Shown one piece after another: positions 62,901 to 64,000 of a stretch of 64,000 bases of DNA. Position numbers and translations under genes: made by a program. The notes below the pieces were generated by a model. The model saw only the letters and a program-made list of their open reading frames with translations, searched no databases and was not told where the DNA came from. Origin of the DNA: Aralia elata (Eukaryota > Streptophyta > Magnoliopsida > Apiales > Araliaceae); contig CM068386.1 in NCBI GenBank assembly GCA_034770075.1, positions 44,677,990 to 44,741,989 on the forward strand. Reading direction: 5' to 3'. Position 1 is the first letter of the stretch. Every line of letters starts with the position of its first letter.

Positions 62901-64000
62901 GTATTAATGTTATTATATATATCATTGATCAGAAACGTATTTTGGGGTTTTTTCCTATCAAAAGAAAGTACCAAATTTTATATTCTCTCTTTCAGCTTAG
63001 GAAAAACGTAGCTAGAGGCTTTTCTAGAATGGTGCTTTGGAGGCCACACTCCAGGTTCAGCATAAGGTCATAGGAGGGAAGATCTTGAGGATACTAGAGA
63101 CTGTACAGATTTTCAAAACTTGTTAATCTAACAAAGCACTAGGTAACAAATTTATACTTTAGATACATAGCATATATATATTTGTTGTTTCACGTAAAAC
63201 CATAAAGATTGTAAGGACCGAGAATTTGATATGATTATATATGTAAATTTTACGAATAATGTTTTTATTTATTAGAAATTACTTGGAGCATATAAGTGAA
63301 TATGTGAATTAAGCAAGATAGTTAATTTATATATTTTAAGTTAACTAAGATGAATACTTAATCAATTTGATTAAGGAAAAAGCAAGATAAGTTGTGTTAT
63401 AAATTAACATAGCTTGAATATTGGCATTGAATGGTAAATTAAAAGATTTATAATCTTTAAGTGATTAAATATTGATATGAATTATATAAAGTGATTATAT
63501 GAATGTGTAATAGCTTATCAAGCCAATTAGGGCTACTTAAGTTAATGAATTAATGGAACAAAAAGAAAAGCCAAGAAATAAGTTTATTAAATTATTTCTC
63601 AATGATATTAAAAAAAAACTTTGTGGCATATAATGAATGAATATGTGATTAATGATATATGTGATTAATTGTTAGTTAAAGTAAGGCCCACTAATAGTTA
63701 TTTAAATTAGTAGACTAACCTAAGAGTATTAATATCAAGGAAATTAATAAGATAATAAACTAATTAAATATTCAATTAAAGTGAATATAGTAAGTAAATA
63801 AATTTTGTAAATTAATTAATATGAGTATTAATTGATGAGAATTATGTAATATATGAATAATGATATTTAATAGTCCAATTAGTAAGTAAATACTAGTGGA
63901 CTAGTCTAATTAATTAATTAACCAAGCCCACTCATTTAATTGATTATGGACTGGTATAATTAATATGTAAACTTACTAACTTAGCTCAGTTAGAATGTTT
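62901..64000. other. AT-rich DNA, no gene recognised
   Basis: Very AT-rich with repeated 'taattaatta' and 'ttaattgatga' phrases. TGTAAGGACCGAGAATTTG at 63210 could be the start of another LTR, but there is no partner in the window. No ORF of note. Confidence 0.35.

Noticed and set aside
63210..63230. Start of another LTR (TGTAAGGACCGAG)
   Set aside because: No second copy, PBS or polypurine tract near it in the window; mentioned only as a possibility.

Overview
The window looks like plant nuclear DNA, probably from a eudicot. It is AT-rich, has no dense operon-like genes, and nearly all recognisable coding sequence belongs to LTR retrotransposons of the Ty3/gypsy superfamily (Tat, Athila and chromovirus lineages), a plant hAT transposon and a MITE. 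The only recognisable host gene is a decayed polynucleotide 3'-phosphatase (ZDP-like, PARP-type zinc finger plus FDFDGCLAKT phosphatase motif) on the minus strand. It is split by a 30.5-kb nest of insertions. I saw no tRNA, rRNA or CRISPR.

Layout. 1-803: end of an LTR (family G, minus). 804-3122: 5' part of Tat element T1 (minus), with a long gag ORF. 3123-4291: remnant E0 with an initiator-tRNA-Met PBS and a head-to-head inverted LTR. 4395-4840: Stowaway-like MITE. 5081-6468 and 37666-37991: exons of the ZDP-like pseudogene. 6718-37252: chromovirus E1 (plus), whose target-site duplication CATAT is intact on both sides. E1 contains (i) chromovirus E2 (9757-16195, minus, TSD AATAG) and (ii) a hAT element (about 16766-36146) with a broken transposase at 33024-35726. 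The hAT in turn contains (iii) a coding-less Athila-type element A (16880-22267), half of which is duplicated as a 1.39-kb inverted repeat, and (iv) Tat element T2 (22909-32562) with a long open pol frame, a second (archaeal-type) RNase H and an antisense ORF. 38.9-39.9 kb is a diverged tandem duplication. 40.9-41.7 kb has two unrecognised minus-strand ORFs. 41852 begins an LTR-like sequence F, which continues after 60090. F is split by Athila element B (43582-60090, minus, TSD CATAG), and B's 5' LTR is itself split by a young non-autonomous Athila element C (53413-59502, minus, TSD TTATG). 60.1-64 kb is non-coding, retrotransposon-like and AT-rich.

Order of events read from the nesting: E1 entered a ZDP intron; E2 and hAT entered E1; A and T2 entered hAT. 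Separately, B entered F and C entered B. Removing E2 and one AATAG rejoins E1's RNase H-integrase linker. Removing hAT and one copy of an imperfect 8-bp duplication rejoins the E1 integrase in frame.

The most interesting signal is not a gene. The three Athila-type elements A, B and C have diverged LTRs, yet all carry the same ordered set of small inverted repeats in the non-coding region before the 3' LTR: a CTTGGG/CCCAAG hairpin, a first hairpin-plus-polypurine tract, an array of 3-4 hairpins GAGTGCGTTTTACGCTC, and a second hairpin-plus-polypurine tract next to the LTR. The two polypurine tracts are about 1.0-1.1 kb apart in all three. The inverted copy in A ends at the internal polypurine tract. 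This suggests a shared replication or packaging signal, which could let A and C be mobilised in trans.
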